Shown: positions 1 to 6,238 of the stretch, piece after piece | Position numbering within the stretch: position 1 is the stretch's first letter | How the letters are laid out: the number at the start of each line of letters is the position of its first letter | Assembly (NCBI GenBank): GCA_934141575.1 | Contig: CAKPCJ010000013.1 | Coordinates: 1 to 24,858, forward strand | Length of the DNA: 24,858 nt | Direction of reading: 5' to 3' | Source: an uncultured Bacilli bacterium | Lineage (GTDB): Bacteria; Bacillota_I; Bacilli_A; RF39; UBA660 | Notes under the pieces: generated by a model | What the model was told of the DNA's origin: nothing | The model's input: only the letters and a program-made list of their open reading frames with translations | Database searches by the model: none | Program-made: the position numbers and the translations under genes

Positions 1-3
1 TCT

Positions 4-46
4 CTATTGGCAGAGCCAATAGGTGTGCAAAGGGAATATTCCCTTT
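4..46. repeat. two adjacent inverted repeats at the window edge
   Basis: An 8-bp stem with a 3-nt loop lies at 4-22 (CTATTGGC, AGA, GCCAATAG). It is followed by an 18-nt perfect palindrome at 29-46 (AAAGGGAATATTCCCTTT), flanked by C28 and G48. Together with the larger hairpin at 56-102 they look like the 3' part of a structured transcript or mobile-element end entering from the left. The 5' part is outside the window, so no RNA family can be assigned. The repeats are seen directly; any function is inference. Confidence 0.55.
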
Positions 47-55
47 TGAAACCCT

Positions 56-107
56 AAAACATAATTAAGCAAGAACTAATCGTTCAAACAAAATTATGTT
101 TTTATTT
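56..107. terminator. likely bidirectional terminator
   Basis: An 11-bp inverted repeat (AAAACATAATT at 56-66, AATTATGTTTT at 92-102) encloses a 25-nt loop that itself holds a small GAAC/GTTC stem (73-76 and 82-85). On the plus strand the stem runs into a T-rich tail, as a Rho-independent terminator would for a transcript entering from the left. On the minus strand it begins directly after the stop codon of the gene at 102-830 and ends in TTTT. The loop is large and the stem AT-rich, so strength is uncertain. Confidence 0.55.
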
Positions 108-830
108 TATACTGCTTTTTAATAAATTTATAACAGGTCTAACATTAAGAGTGCTTCCCACACCACTTTCATAAATTCCATTAGCACCAGTATAACCATC
201 ATAGCCAAACGAATATACATTAGCTTTAGATGCATCATCTGTTGGTGTGCTTGTAGTATATGACATTGTCCAACTAACTATATTTGAAGTTAACCAAGTT
301 GGAGCATTACTACAACTTTTGTTGCTTAAATCACATCCAAGAGATTCTAATTCATTTACATTAATTAATCTTATATAATATCCATTAACTTCTTTAAGAT
401 TATTCTTATTTAATACATTAATGTATGTTTCATCAAAATATTTTTTAGCGACAGACTTTTCATAATCATTAGACATTTTCATATTACAATTAATGCCATT
501 ATCATCTTCTTTTGGACACTCATAATAAGGTTTTTGTTTTAAATCATTCAAATCTTGATCTTTCAATACAACTACATAATCATCTGATGTAGTTGACTGA
601 GAAATTACATGCCATTTTTCATTATTAAAAGTTATCTCATCACCAACATTATATTGCTTGTTAACAACTTCATTTGGTTGATTTGATTGATTATTATTTG
701 TTGTATTTTCATTTTCAATAGGCTTAGATAATACTTTATCATAAACAATATATCCTCCTAAAATTAATACAAGTACACATAATATACCAACTAAAACATA
801 TAACCCATTGTTTTTATTTTGATTTTCCAT
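102..830 (-). CDS. membrane-anchored extracytoplasmic protein with DUF6273-like C-terminal domain
   Basis: A 242-aa protein. A short Lys/Asn-rich N-terminus precedes one hydrophobic segment (about residues 9-30) that probably acts as an uncleaved signal anchor. An Asn/Gln/Thr-rich linker follows (about 36-58), then a domain of about 180 residues likely outside the cell. The end carries VRPVINL (residues 230-236), and a Ser/Thr-rich W-S/T-containing stretch precedes it. That pattern is typical of the DUF6273-type C-terminal domains found in surface proteins of low-GC gut Firmicutes. Four cysteines (in CPKEDDNGINC and CDLSNKSC) could form disulfides. The start is supported by an AAAGGAG Shine-Dalgarno sequence at 838-844, read on the minus strand. 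The molecular role is unknown; the family name comes from motif recall, not a search. It stands alone and points away from the next gene. Confidence 0.6.
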   Translation of the reverse strand: MENQNKNNGLYVLVGILCVLVLILGGYIVYDKVLSKPIENENTTNNNQSNQPNEVVNKQYNVGDEITFNNEKWHVISQSTTSDDYVVVLKDQDLNDLKQKPYYECPKEDDNGINCNMKMSNDYEKSVAKKYFDETYINVLNKNNLKEVNGYYIRLINVNELESLGCDLSNKSCSNAPTWLTSNIVSWTMSYTTSTPTDDASKANVYSFGYDGYTGANGIYESGVGSTLNVRPVINLLKSSIK

Positions 831-904
831 TGCACAACTCCTTTCTATAATAATTTTAACTTATTTTTAGCAGTTTGAAACGATTTTTATTTCATTTTAT
901 AAAA

Positions 905-1065
905 TTTGTAGTATACTTATATTAGTTAGTAAGTTATTACTACCTATTAATGTTTGTAAGAAAAGTTATTCGACTTCTTCTTCACAGGCACCATTGTCGA
1001 ATCTGTTTGAACTATTTAGTTTGAACTTTATATATAAGATCAATCGAAAGATTGGTTTTTATTTT
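905..1065 (+). ncRNA. candidate small structured RNA with its own terminator
   Basis: No credible ORF covers this stretch, yet it is organised like a transcript unit. A -10-like TATACT lies at 912-917. A TAGTAA/TTACTA stem follows near 926-943. A perfect 7-bp inverted repeat comes next (ATTCGAC at 968-974, GTCGAAT at 996-1002, 21-nt loop). The direct repeat GTTTGAACT occurs at 1005-1013 and 1019-1027. It ends in a strong terminator: a 7-bp stem (1039-1045 with 1050-1056, one G-U pair) with a GAAA tetraloop and a UUUUAUUUU tail. The DUF1835 promoter begins only after this terminator, so the element is not obviously that gene's leader. The repeats and terminator are seen directly; expression and function are inference, and no known RNA family was recognised. 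Confidence 0.4.
1039..1065 (+). terminator. Rho-independent terminator (GAAA tetraloop)
   Basis: AUCAAUC (1039-1045) pairs with GAUUGGU (1050-1056) across a GAAA loop, followed by TTTTATTTT (1057-1065). It ends whatever is transcribed from about 920 and insulates the downstream gene. Confidence 0.75.
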
Positions 1066-1076
1066 GTTTGATATAG

Positions 1077-1085
1077 TGATATAAT
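1077..1085 (+). promoter_or_regulatory. extended -10 promoter for the DUF1835 gene
   Basis: TGATATAAT matches the TGnTATAAT extended -10 consensus exactly. No good -35 lies at the right distance, since the preceding DNA is the terminator tail. The predicted start site is near 1092, giving a leader of about 38 nt with GGAG (1117-1120) 9 nt before the ATG. Confidence 0.65.
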
Positions 1086-1129
1086 ATGATTATATTAGAG
1101 AAATTATTTTTGGATTGGAGTGTAAAAGT

Positions 1130-1864
1130 ATGAATACATTAGAAGTTGTATTTGGTGATTCTTGTTATCATACTATGAAAAAAAGTAAACTTAATAATAA
1201 TGATATTTTGATGTTTAATATTTTATTTAACATTTGCGATTTATCTAATGTAGAAAATTTTAAAGTTGAAATACCTGAACAATTATATTTTGAAGATGGA
1301 AACAATAATTTTAAATATGAATATAAATCCATTGTTGACAATATAAAAAAGAAAAATAAAATTAGAGTATGGACTGGTAGAAATCACATTTATTCATATC
1401 TAGTTATGTTATATGTTTGTAGTGTTGTAAATGAATTCAATTATGAATTATATGTATTGTATAGTGATGATTATAATAAAGATTATCCATCTCCTAGTGT
1501 AATGAAAGAAAATGAATTAGAAGAATTGTCTAAGTTAGAGCACAAATTAACTAACGAAGAAATAAATGAAAATGCTAATACTTGGAAAAAATTAGTTTAT
1601 GAAAATTCAGATTTAAGAGTAATTGATCAAGGTTGTGTAAAATCTGTTTCGTTAGATTATTATGATCGTTATATTTTAGATACTTTACAATCATTAGGAA
1701 AAGTAAAAATGTCTAAATTAGTAGGTACGCTTATGAGTAAAGTTTATTTGATTGACACAATGTATATTTATTTAATAGAAAGATTAATAAATTCAAACAA
1801 AATAAAAATTACTTTAGATACTGATATTAGATATTTTGAGAATTTGGTAGAAATAAATAACTAG
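1130..1864 (+). CDS. DUF1835/DUF3658 domain-containing protein
   Basis: A 244-aa soluble protein that looks like the DUF1835 family with a C-terminal DUF3658 domain. The N-terminus has the family's VFGDS signature (residues 7-11). A WTGRNHIYSY stretch in the middle matches the region where family members carry W-x-G/S-x-x. The second half has the W-x-x-L-x-x-E-N-x-x-L-R-V block followed by SVSLDYYD, characteristic of these proteins. The biochemical role of the family is not known to me. The open frame extends to a TTG at 1115, but that codon overlaps the GGAG Shine-Dalgarno (1117-1120); the ATG at 1130 has correct 9-nt spacing and gives the family's normal N-terminus. It is monocistronic, with its own promoter and a terminator at 1955-1979. 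Family recognised from motifs only. Confidence 0.7.
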   Translation: MNTLEVVFGDSCYHTMKKSKLNNNDILMFNILFNICDLSNVENFKVEIPEQLYFEDGNNNFKYEYKSIVDNIKKKNKIRVWTGRNHIYSYLVMLYVCSVVNEFNYELYVLYSDDYNKDYPSPSVMKENELEELSKLEHKLTNEEINENANTWKKLVYENSDLRVIDQGCVKSVSLDYYDRYILDTLQSLGKVKMSKLVGTLMSKVYLIDTMYIYLIERLINSNKIKITLDTDIRYFENLVEINN

Positions 1865-1867
1865 AAA

Positions 1868-1892
1868 TTACAATTTGTGCAGAAAATTGTAA
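1868..1892 (+). repeat. 9-bp inverted repeat after the DUF1835 stop codon
   Basis: TTACAATTT (1868-1876) and AAATTGTAA (1884-1892) flank a 7-nt loop. No T-tract follows, so it is more likely a 3'-UTR stem than a terminator. A second, weaker inverted repeat (ATTTAC 1898-1903, GTAAAT 1917-1922) and a true terminator lie downstream. Confidence 0.5.
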
Positions 1893-1954
1893 AACTAATT
1901 TACGTTAGTATGTGTTGTAAATATCCACATCCTTCGTACCAAATTGATTATATT

Positions 1955-1979
1955 CGAACTTTATTAGTTCGTTTTTTTT
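1955..1979 (+). terminator. Rho-independent terminator of the DUF1835 gene
   Basis: CGAACT (1955-1960) and AGTTCG (1966-1971) form a 6-bp stem around TTATT, directly followed by eight T residues (1972-1979). Confidence 0.75.
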
Positions 1980-2230
1980 ACAAAATATTGTTGATAACGG
2001 TTTTTGATTTTGGATATTTGAAAAATGTGTTTATTTATTTTGATAGTTATGCCTTAATAATTTTTAGTTATTTTCAATTTGTGATATTATTTTTCCTTAT
2101 AAAGTGTTATACTATCTAGCTAAGGAGAGTGGTTATTTTGATTCCATTTGCTCTTTGAACTTAAACTAAATAAAAACAATAGTATAAAAAAATTTTTGAC
2201 AGATGTTTATAATTTAGTTTTTGATTTTAC

Positions 2231-2236
2231 TATAAT
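2231..2236 (+). promoter_or_regulatory. probable -10 box for the 2274 gene
   Basis: TATAAT, 37 bp before the start codon, with a GGAGG ribosome site (2262-2266) between them. No good -35 is seen at 16-18 bp spacing. The upstream TGTTATACT at 2105-2113 is an alternative that would give a leader of about 150 nt. Confidence 0.4.
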
Positions 2237-2273
2237 AGTAAACTATGTAATTTATAAAATTGGAGGATTAGTT

Positions 2274-3008
2274 ATGAATAAAAATTTTGTTGTTAATAAA
2301 ATTAGTAAATTGTATGTTACTGATAATTGTTTAAATCTTATTTTATACAAAAAATCTGGCTTAACTTTAATAGGCCCAAAGGGAATGATTTTGGATGAAG
2401 TGAATGGTTATTCTAGTCAATCATTAGAATTTGATACCCCATATTTGTATTCTATTGATGGTTTTGTATCTCAATTGATGTGCTTTAATAGGCAAAATGC
2501 AGCTTATGCGATTAGTTTAATTCCTTTTGGAAGTAGAACTTGTGAATTGAATCTTAATAGATGGCAATTAAATAAATTATTTGAACCTAATGATGAAAAT
2601 GATGTTGTTATTGTTGGAAGTTCTACTAGTAAGAAATTTTATACTATTGGTAAAAATAGTACTATTTTGCCTAGTGAGGATGAGATACTTAATTCGTTTA
2701 AGAAAAATCTTTCATTTCAGGTTGGGGAATATTATTATACTGATGGAGTGTCTAGATGCTTAAGTAAATTTTGCTCTAATATAACTTTTGATGATTTGCC
2801 ATCTAATTTAAACTTTATAAGGGATGAATTATTTCTTATAAGATGTAATGGAACTAATATTGATTTTAAAGTTGTATCACTTAGATTTATGGGACCTGAT
2901 AAGTATAGGGCTATATTAACAGAGGTACCTATTAAAAATTATGATTTTGGTGCTTTTAAAGATGCTAAGGTTAAACATTTGATTAATTCTAAAATTAAGC
3001 TTTATTAA
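2274..3008 (+). CDS. hypothetical protein, family not recognised
   Basis: A 244-aa protein without a signal peptide, lipobox or membrane segment, so probably cytoplasmic. It is rich in Asn, Leu and hydrophobic beta-strand-like stretches (for example NLILYKKSGLTLIGPKGM and DVVIVGSSTSKKFYTIG), which suggests an all-beta or alpha/beta fold. I see no catalytic motif. Five cysteines are scattered. The open frame continues upstream to a TTG at 2148, but the ATG at 2274 has an excellent GGAGG Shine-Dalgarno (2262-2266) with 7-nt spacing, and the upstream part reads as translated AT-rich intergenic DNA. It lies between a DUF1835 gene and a lipoprotein gene, each with its own promoter. No terminator was found after it. 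Confidence 0.6.
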   Translation: MNKNFVVNKISKLYVTDNCLNLILYKKSGLTLIGPKGMILDEVNGYSSQSLEFDTPYLYSIDGFVSQLMCFNRQNAAYAISLIPFGSRTCELNLNRWQLNKLFEPNDENDVVIVGSSTSKKFYTIGKNSTILPSEDEILNSFKKNLSFQVGEYYYTDGVSRCLSKFCSNITFDDLPSNLNFIRDELFLIRCNGTNIDFKVVSLRFMGPDKYRAILTEVPIKNYDFGAFKDAKVKHLINSKIKLY

Positions 3009-3042
3009 CCTAAATTTGGAACTATACTTTTTATTGATTTAA

Positions 3043-3051
3043 TGTTAGAAT
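3043..3051 (+). promoter_or_regulatory. extended -10 promoter of the lipoprotein gene
   Basis: TGTTAGAAT fits TGnTAnAAT. The predicted start site is near 3058, giving a leader of about 22 nt that contains GAGGAGG (3065-3071), 8 nt from the ATG at 3080. No matching -35 was found. Confidence 0.5.
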
Positions 3052-3079
3052 TGTTTTAAGTATTTGAGGAGGAATTTTA

Positions 3080-3607
3080 ATGAAAAAAGTTGTTGCATTG
3101 TTTTGCTCTTTAATTTTAATGACAGGTTGTAGTTTAAATCTTAAAAATGATAATACTAAAGTTGAGGATAAGACATTTGATAGTTATAATGGCAAATTCC
3201 AAATAACTGCAAATAGTAATTGGAAAGCTACTTCACAAGGTGAGCTAAATGAAAATGCTGATATAGAAATAGCAGATGATGATAATCAAAAATATTTAAT
3301 TTCAATAATGGAATCTAAGGAAGATTTAGATTGGGATTATAAACAATATAGTAATTATATTTTGAAACAAAATGCTGAAATATATGAAACTACTATAGAA
3401 GAAGTTAAAACTACAAAAATAAATGATTATGATATTGATTATGTCGAATTAAAGTCATCTCCAAATGGTGTTAATATATATATGAGAATATATGTAATTG
3501 AAACAAAGAATTATTATGGACAAATTTTAATTTGGACTAAATATAGTCAAAGAAATGATGTAAAAGAAGAATTTGATAAAATAGTTTCAAGTTTTATTGA
3601 AAAATAA
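3080..3607 (+). CDS. small lipoprotein, PsbP/Mog1-like fold candidate
   Basis: A 175-aa precursor with a classic lipoprotein signal peptide: MKK, a hydrophobic core and the lipobox LMTGC with the lipidated cysteine at residue 17. It should be anchored on the outer face of the cytoplasmic membrane. After a short Lys/Asn/Asp linker, the mature part starts with SYNGKFQITANSNW. This resembles the opening of PsbP-like/DUF1795 proteins (F-x-x-x-x-G-K-F-x-I-x-x-P-x-x-W). A run of alternating strands follows and the end is a helix (EEFDKIVSSF), also typical of that fold. The ligand and function are unknown. Start choice is firm: GAGGAGG lies 8 nt upstream. Single-gene unit with its own promoter and terminator. 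Fold assignment is tentative. Confidence 0.65.
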   Translation: MKKVVALFCSLILMTGCSLNLKNDNTKVEDKTFDSYNGKFQITANSNWKATSQGELNENADIEIADDDNQKYLISIMESKEDLDWDYKQYSNYILKQNAEIYETTIEEVKTTKINDYDIDYVELKSSPNGVNIYMRIYVIETKNYYGQILIWTKYSQRNDVKEEFDKIVSSFIEK

Positions 3608-3611
3608 CATT

Positions 3612-3636
3612 AGAAGAATTTAATTCTTCTTTTTTT
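3612..3636 (+). terminator. Rho-independent terminator of the lipoprotein gene
   Basis: AGAAGAA (3612-3618) pairs with TTCTTCT (3624-3630) around TTTAA, then a T-run follows to 3636. It begins 4 nt after the stop codon. Confidence 0.8.
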
Positions 3637-3644
3637 GTTCATAA

Positions 3645-3650
3645 TATAAT
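3645..3650 (+). promoter_or_regulatory. -10 box of uvsE, near-leaderless arrangement
   Basis: A perfect TATAAT ends 10 nt before the uvsE ATG. With the usual 6-7 nt from -10 box to start site, the mRNA would begin near 3657, leaving only about 4 nt of leader and excluding most of the TGGTGA (3651-3656). Either the messenger is nearly leaderless or the start site lies further upstream. A matching -35 is not evident because the terminator occupies that place. Confidence 0.45.
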
Positions 3651-3660
3651 TGGTGATATT

Positions 3661-4599
3661 ATGCGTATTAGACTCGGATATGTTGCGATTAGTGTGTGCC
3701 TTCCATGTACTACTTCTAGTACAATTACTTATACTAATTACGTTTCTTCTGGAAAAGATGATAATCTTATTGATAAAACTTTAAAATCTAATTTGGATGC
3801 TTTATCTACTCTTATAGATTACAATATAGCAAATAATATACATTTTTATAGATTGACTTCTAAATTGGTCCCTCTTGCCACTCATAAAGAAGTTAATTTT
3901 AATTATGTTGATACATATAAATCATTATTTGAACAAATTGGTGTTAAACTTAAAGAAGTTAATATGCGTGTTGATACACATCCTGATCAGTTCGCGGTTT
4001 TAAATAGTACTAAATCTGAAGTGGTTGAAAATACTTATAGAATACTTGAGTATCATTATAATATTTTATCTTTACTTGGTGTAGAACCTGTTATTATTTT
4101 GCATGTCGGAAGTAGTGAATTTGGTAAAAAAAATAGTATTACAAGATTTGTTAATAATTTTAATAAGCTTTCTGATAATATAAAACATTCTATAGTTATA
4201 GAGAATGATGATAAGATATACGATGTTTTAGATGTCTTGGATTTATGCAAGAGAATAGATTGCCCTTTTGTTTTGGATTATCATCATTATAGGTGTAATA
4301 ATACACAAAATATAGATATATTAGATTATTTAGATGAAATATTCGATACTTGGGATTGTACTCCTAAAGTTCATTTTTCTTCACCTAAGAGTAAATTAAA
4401 AAAAGAGTATAGGAGTCATAGTGATTATATTGATGTTTTTGATTTTATGGAATTTATATCAATTTTAAAAAAATGTGATAGGGATGTGGATGTAATGCTT
4501 GAAGCAAAGTGCAAAGATGATGCTATATTTAGACTTGTAAGAGAGCTTAAATTATATTCAGATTATAAATTTATAGATGAAACTTCTTTTGAGGTTTAA
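3661..4599 (+). CDS. uvsE: UV damage endonuclease UvsE (UVDE family)
   Basis: A 312-aa protein matching the UvsE/UVDE family, TIM-barrel endonucleases that nick DNA immediately 5' of UV photoproducts and some other lesions and start an alternative excision repair pathway. Family blocks appear in order: RIRLGYVAIS at the N-terminus; HFYRLTSKLVPLATH (61-75); VDTHPDQFAVL (104-114); EYHYNIL (130-136); IILHVGSSEFG (145-155); IVIENDDK (178-185); and FVLDYHHYRC (203-212). The conserved His, Glu and Asp residues in these blocks are the expected metal ligands. Length is normal for a bacterial UvsE. It is a single gene with a very short leader and no clear terminator before fhs. UvsE is common in spore-forming Firmicutes, where DNA repair on outgrowth matters; that link is context, not proof. 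Confidence 0.92.
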   Translation: MRIRLGYVAISVCLPCTTSSTITYTNYVSSGKDDNLIDKTLKSNLDALSTLIDYNIANNIHFYRLTSKLVPLATHKEVNFNYVDTYKSLFEQIGVKLKEVNMRVDTHPDQFAVLNSTKSEVVENTYRILEYHYNILSLLGVEPVIILHVGSSEFGKKNSITRFVNNFNKLSDNIKHSIVIENDDKIYDVLDVLDLCKRIDCPFVLDYHHYRCNNTQNIDILDYLDEIFDTWDCTPKVHFSSPKSKLKKEYRSHSDYIDVFDFMEFISILKKCDRDVDVMLEAKCKDDAIFRLVRELKLYSDYKFIDETSFEV

Positions 4600-4619
4600 T
4601 ACTATTTTTATTATTTATA

Positions 4620-4628
4620 TGGTAGAAT
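4620..4628 (+). promoter_or_regulatory. extended -10 promoter of fhs
   Basis: TGGTAGAAT fits the extended -10 pattern. The start site is predicted near 4635, giving a leader of about 11 nt, and AGGTGA sits at 4634-4639 before the ATG at 4646. It uses the same -10 hexamer (TAGAAT) as the lipoprotein gene at 3080. Confidence 0.5.
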
Positions 4629-4645
4629 GTAGTAGGTGATTCAAT

Positions 4646-6223
4646 ATGAAAAAAATAGTTGATATTATTTCTGAAATGAATATTCTTGATGATAATGTAT
4701 TTTTGTATGGTGATTATATGGCCAAATTAGATTTATCTTTAATTAAAAATAGTGATTCTAATTTAATACTTGTTACTTCTATTAATCCTACACCTTTTGG
4801 TGAAGGTAAAACTACTACTGTTATTGGATTAAATGATGCTTTGTGCAGCATAGGAAAGAAGAGTATTGCAGTTTTAAGAGAACCTTCTATGGGGCCGGTA
4901 TTTGGTTCAAAAGGAGGAGCAACAGGTGGTGGATGCGCTACTGTTGTTCCAGAGATGGATATAAATTTACATTTTACTGGTGATTTTCATGCTATAACAT
5001 CTTGTAATAATTTGCTGTGCGCAGTTATTGATAATCATATTTTTCAGGGTAATTCTTTGGGAATTGATCCTGAAAAGGTATTAATTTCTAGATGTATTGA
5101 TATGAATGATCGTGCTCTTCGCGATGTGACTCTTAATTGTTCAAATTATAGTAGAAAAACATCTTTTGTTATAACTGCTGCTTCTTCTATAATGGCAATA
5201 TTATGTTTAGCTACTGATTATGACGATTTAGTAAAAAGATTAGAAAATCTATGTGTAGCTTATACATATTTACAAAAACCTATTTATGCTGGTGATTTGG
5301 GTTGTGTTAATTCAATGGCACTTCTTTTGAAAAACGCTATAAAACCTAATTTGGTTCAAACTTTGGAGGGAAATCCTGTCCTTATTCATGGTGGTCCATT
5401 TGCGAATATTGCTCATGGTTGTAATTCTGTTATTTCTACTAAAATGGGAATGTCTTTAGCTGATTATACGATTGTTGAAGCTGGATTTGGTTCTGATCTT
5501 GGTGCGCAGAAGTTTTTTGATATTGTTTCTAAAAGAAATAATATTACTCCTAAACTTGTTGTTTTAAATGTTACCCTAAGAGCTTTAAAATATAATGGTG
5601 GCTGTTCTAAAGAAAATGTATATGAAAGTAATATTGAATGTTTAAATGATGGTTTCAATATTTTGGATGTTCATATTTCTAATATGCAAGCTTACATTAA
5701 TAATGTGCTGGTTGTACTTAATAAGTTTGATACAGATAATGATTCTGAAATTTTATTGCTTGAGCAACATTGCTTATCTAAGGGTATTCCATTTGCTATT
5801 AATGATTCTTTTAGTTTTGGCAGTAAAGGATCTAGTGATTTCGCATATAAGGTTGTTGAACTATGTAATAGGGAATGTAAAGTTAAATATTTATATGATG
5901 ATGATTTAAATTTATTTGATAAAATTGATATCATTTGTAAAAAAATATATCATTCTAAATCTGTTTCTTATAGTGAACTTGCTATTGAAAAACTTAATGA
6001 GTATGCAAATATGAATTTAAATTTTGATGTATGTGTTGCTAAAACACAATATTCTTTATCTGATGATTCAAAATTAATTGGGGTTACTTCGAGTGATTCC
6101 GTTCATGTAACGGACGTTTCTTTAAATACAGGTGCTAATTTTGTAATTGTTTATATGGGTAATATTATGACTATGCCAGGTTTAGGTAAAACTCCTAATT
6201 TATTAACAATAAAAGAAAGCTAA
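4646..6223 (+). CDS. fhs: formate-tetrahydrofolate ligase
   Basis: A 525-aa cytoplasmic enzyme of one-carbon metabolism. It joins formate to tetrahydrofolate with ATP to give 10-formyl-THF, which feeds purine and fMet-tRNA synthesis. Signatures: the P-loop TPFGEGKTTT (49-58), REPSMGPVFGSKGGATGGG (about 78-96), and NLHFTGDFHAI (about 107-117). The C-terminal part carries NTGANFVIVYMGNIMTMPGL, equivalent to the family's GDIMTMPGLPK block. It is somewhat short against the usual 550-560 residues, mainly because it stops soon after that block and lacks the normal C-terminal D-x-G-x-I-x-G-L-F tail. The family's usual PMEDINLH reads PEMDINLH here. AGGTGA lies 6 nt before the ATG. It converges on gerB, and the two stop codons overlap. 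Confidence 0.93.
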   Translation: MKKIVDIISEMNILDDNVFLYGDYMAKLDLSLIKNSDSNLILVTSINPTPFGEGKTTTVIGLNDALCSIGKKSIAVLREPSMGPVFGSKGGATGGGCATVVPEMDINLHFTGDFHAITSCNNLLCAVIDNHIFQGNSLGIDPEKVLISRCIDMNDRALRDVTLNCSNYSRKTSFVITAASSIMAILCLATDYDDLVKRLENLCVAYTYLQKPIYAGDLGCVNSMALLLKNAIKPNLVQTLEGNPVLIHGGPFANIAHGCNSVISTKMGMSLADYTIVEAGFGSDLGAQKFFDIVSKRNNITPKLVVLNVTLRALKYNGGCSKENVYESNIECLNDGFNILDVHISNMQAYINNVLVVLNKFDTDNDSEILLLEQHCLSKGIPFAINDSFSFGSKGSSDFAYKVVELCNRECKVKYLYDDDLNLFDKIDIICKKIYHSKSVSYSELAIEKLNEYANMNLNFDVCVAKTQYSLSDDSKLIGVTSSDSVHVTDVSLNTGANFVIVYMGNIMTMPGLGKTPNLLTIKES

Positions 6224-6238
6224 TTTGCTTTCTTCTTT
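6214..6238. terminator. bidirectional terminator shared by fhs and gerB
   Basis: AGAAAGC (6214-6220) and GCTTTCT (6227-6233) form a 7-bp stem around TAATTT. T-rich sequence follows on the plus strand (TCTTTATTTT) and the complement of ATTAACAATAAAA gives a T-rich tail on the minus strand. The loop contains most of the overlapping stop codons: fhs TAA at 6221-6223 and gerB TAG at 6220-6222, read on the minus strand. The hairpin therefore overlaps both coding ends. Confidence 0.75.

Larger units (their letters stand above)
1865..2273. other. 409-bp intergenic region: hairpins, terminator, two -10-like boxes
   Basis: The first 115 bases hold the 3' hairpins and terminator of the preceding gene. 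The rest is very AT-rich. It contains an extended -10-like TGTTATACT (2105-2113), followed 8 nt later by AAGGAG (2122-2127), a Shine-Dalgarno-like sequence leading only to a six-codon TTG frame (2138-2158). Further on are a TTGACA (2196-2201) and a TATAAT (2231-2236), 29 bp apart and so too far to form one promoter. The TATAAT gives a leader of about 31 nt for the gene at 2274. No convincing protein-coding gene is present. Confidence 0.5.

Noticed and set aside
1..107. Calling the edge hairpins a tracrRNA, omega-RNA or tmRNA 3' end
   Set aside because: No diagnostic sequence (anti-repeat, tag frame, TpsiC-like arm) could be recognised in the visible part, so it is only reported as a structured edge.
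1877..2119. 80-codon plus-strand open frame
   Set aside because: It crosses the 3' hairpins and terminator of the DUF1835 gene, has no ribosome site, and its Phe/Tyr/Ile-rich product is what AT-rich intergenic DNA gives by chance.
2138..2158. Six-codon TTG mini-ORF behind AAGGAG, as a leader peptide or type I toxin
   Set aside because: Too short, no hydrophobic toxin-like helix and no antisense promoter seen; the ribosome site match may be chance.
2196..2236. TTGACA plus TATAAT as one promoter
   Set aside because: The spacing is 29 bp, far from the 16-18 bp needed. The nearer TATAAT at 2209-2214 is only 7 bp away.
2148..2273. In-frame upstream extension of the 2274 gene from a TTG
   Set aside because: The AAGGAG at 2122-2127 is too far from this TTG, while the ATG at 2274 has GGAGG at ideal spacing. 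The extension overlaps the probable TATAAT at 2231-2236.
5464..5934. Open frames on the opposite strand and other frame inside fhs
   Set aside because: They lie wholly inside a well-conserved enzyme gene, lack ribosome sites and are shadows of AT-rich coding DNA.
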